From: Planctomycetota bacterium
GTDB taxonomy: Bacteria > Planctomycetota > SZUA-567 > H5-PLA8 > CALKMO01
Length of the DNA: 5,254 nt
Direction of reading: 5' to 3'
Assembly (NCBI GenBank): GCA_026417845.1
Contig: JAOACM010000331.1
Coordinates: 1-5,254, forward strand
The notes beneath the pieces were generated by a model, which made no database searches, was not told where the DNA came from, and worked only from the letters and a program-made list of their open reading frames with translations. Position numbers and translations under genes: made by a program. Position 1 is the stretch's first letter, and the number at the start of each line of letters is the position of its first letter. Positions 5,159 through 5,254 of this stretch are shown here, in pieces.

Positions 5159-5160
5159 GC

Positions 5161-5254
5161 TCAGATTTCGTCGAGAGTCAAGGCCAGGACTTCCTCGATG
5201 GATGTCTTGCCGCGCATGGCGTTGAGCAGTCCACAGCGGCGCATGGTGATCATC
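5161..5254 (-). CDS. pilB: PilB/GspE-type pilus assembly ATPase, C-terminal end (partial, runs off right edge)
   Basis: The last 30 codons and the TGA stop (5163-5161) are visible. The peptide MITMRRCGLLNAMRGKTS continues as IEEVLALTLDEI and fits the C-terminal end of GspE/PilB ATPases, where a Met/Leu-Arg-x-x-Gly helix is followed by G-x-T-[ST]-[IL]-E-E-V-L-x-x-T. PilT retraction ATPases usually end differently (an acidic tail after EEAL), which favours PilB. The ATPase core with Walker motifs is outside the window, so the name rests on this short tail plus the pilC and pilS neighbours. The enzyme is a cytosolic hexamer that powers pilin assembly through PilC. A gspE assignment cannot be excluded. 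Confidence 0.68.
   Translation of the reverse strand, partial: MITMRRCGLLNAMRGKTSIEEVLALTLDEI

Overview
The window is high-GC bacterial DNA, and every gene I can support lies on the minus strand, so the locus reads from right to left. It is a slice of a type IV pilus (or type II secretion-like) locus: the last 30 codons of a PilB/GspE-type assembly ATPase (right edge), a DUF5329-containing exported or membrane-anchored protein, a uroporphyrinogen decarboxylase (URO-D)/corrinoid methyltransferase-family protein, the inner-membrane platform protein PilC, and the N-terminal membrane half of a PilS-like sensor histidine kinase that runs off the left edge. The order pilB..pilC-pilS is the usual core of pilus clusters. 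The unusual feature is that two genes with no obvious pilus role sit between the ATPase and PilC.

Region by region (transcription right to left): 5254-5161, ATPase C-terminus. 5160-4978, spacer with two GC-rich hairpins and a purine-rich SD-like tract but no convincing start directly after it. 4977-3787, DUF5329 protein of about 396 aa (start uncertain). 3786-3532, a 255-nt spacer that becomes distinctly less GC-rich in its middle, with a bipartite dyad next to a -10-like hexamer. 3531-2392, complete URO-D-family protein (379 aa). 2391-1965, a 427-nt non-coding stretch with a good sigma70-type promoter (2315-2286) and a leader of about 315 nt holding two multi-part inverted repeats. 1964-729, complete PilC (411 aa) with a strong Shine-Dalgarno. 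728-684, a short spacer whose hairpin abuts the next start codon. 683-1, PilS-like sensor.

Functionally, PilB hydrolyses ATP to drive pilin polymerisation through PilC, and a PilS kinase with a six-helix membrane sensor normally senses pilin and signals to a sigma54 activator (PilR) to set pilin expression. The URO-D-family protein keeps the His-x-Cys...Cys zinc ligands of methylcobamide:CoM-type methyltransferases, so it is more likely a C1/methyl-transfer enzyme than a haem enzyme. The DUF5329 protein is a multi-part exported protein of unknown role.

The organism cannot be named from this sequence. A Gram-negative-type type IV pilus system combined with a stand-alone URO-D-family methyltransferase and high GC would fit a member of the PVC group (Lentisphaerota, Planctomycetota) or related uncultured phyla. 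This is an inference of low certainty. No tRNA, rRNA, CRISPR array, insertion sequence or phage gene is visible.
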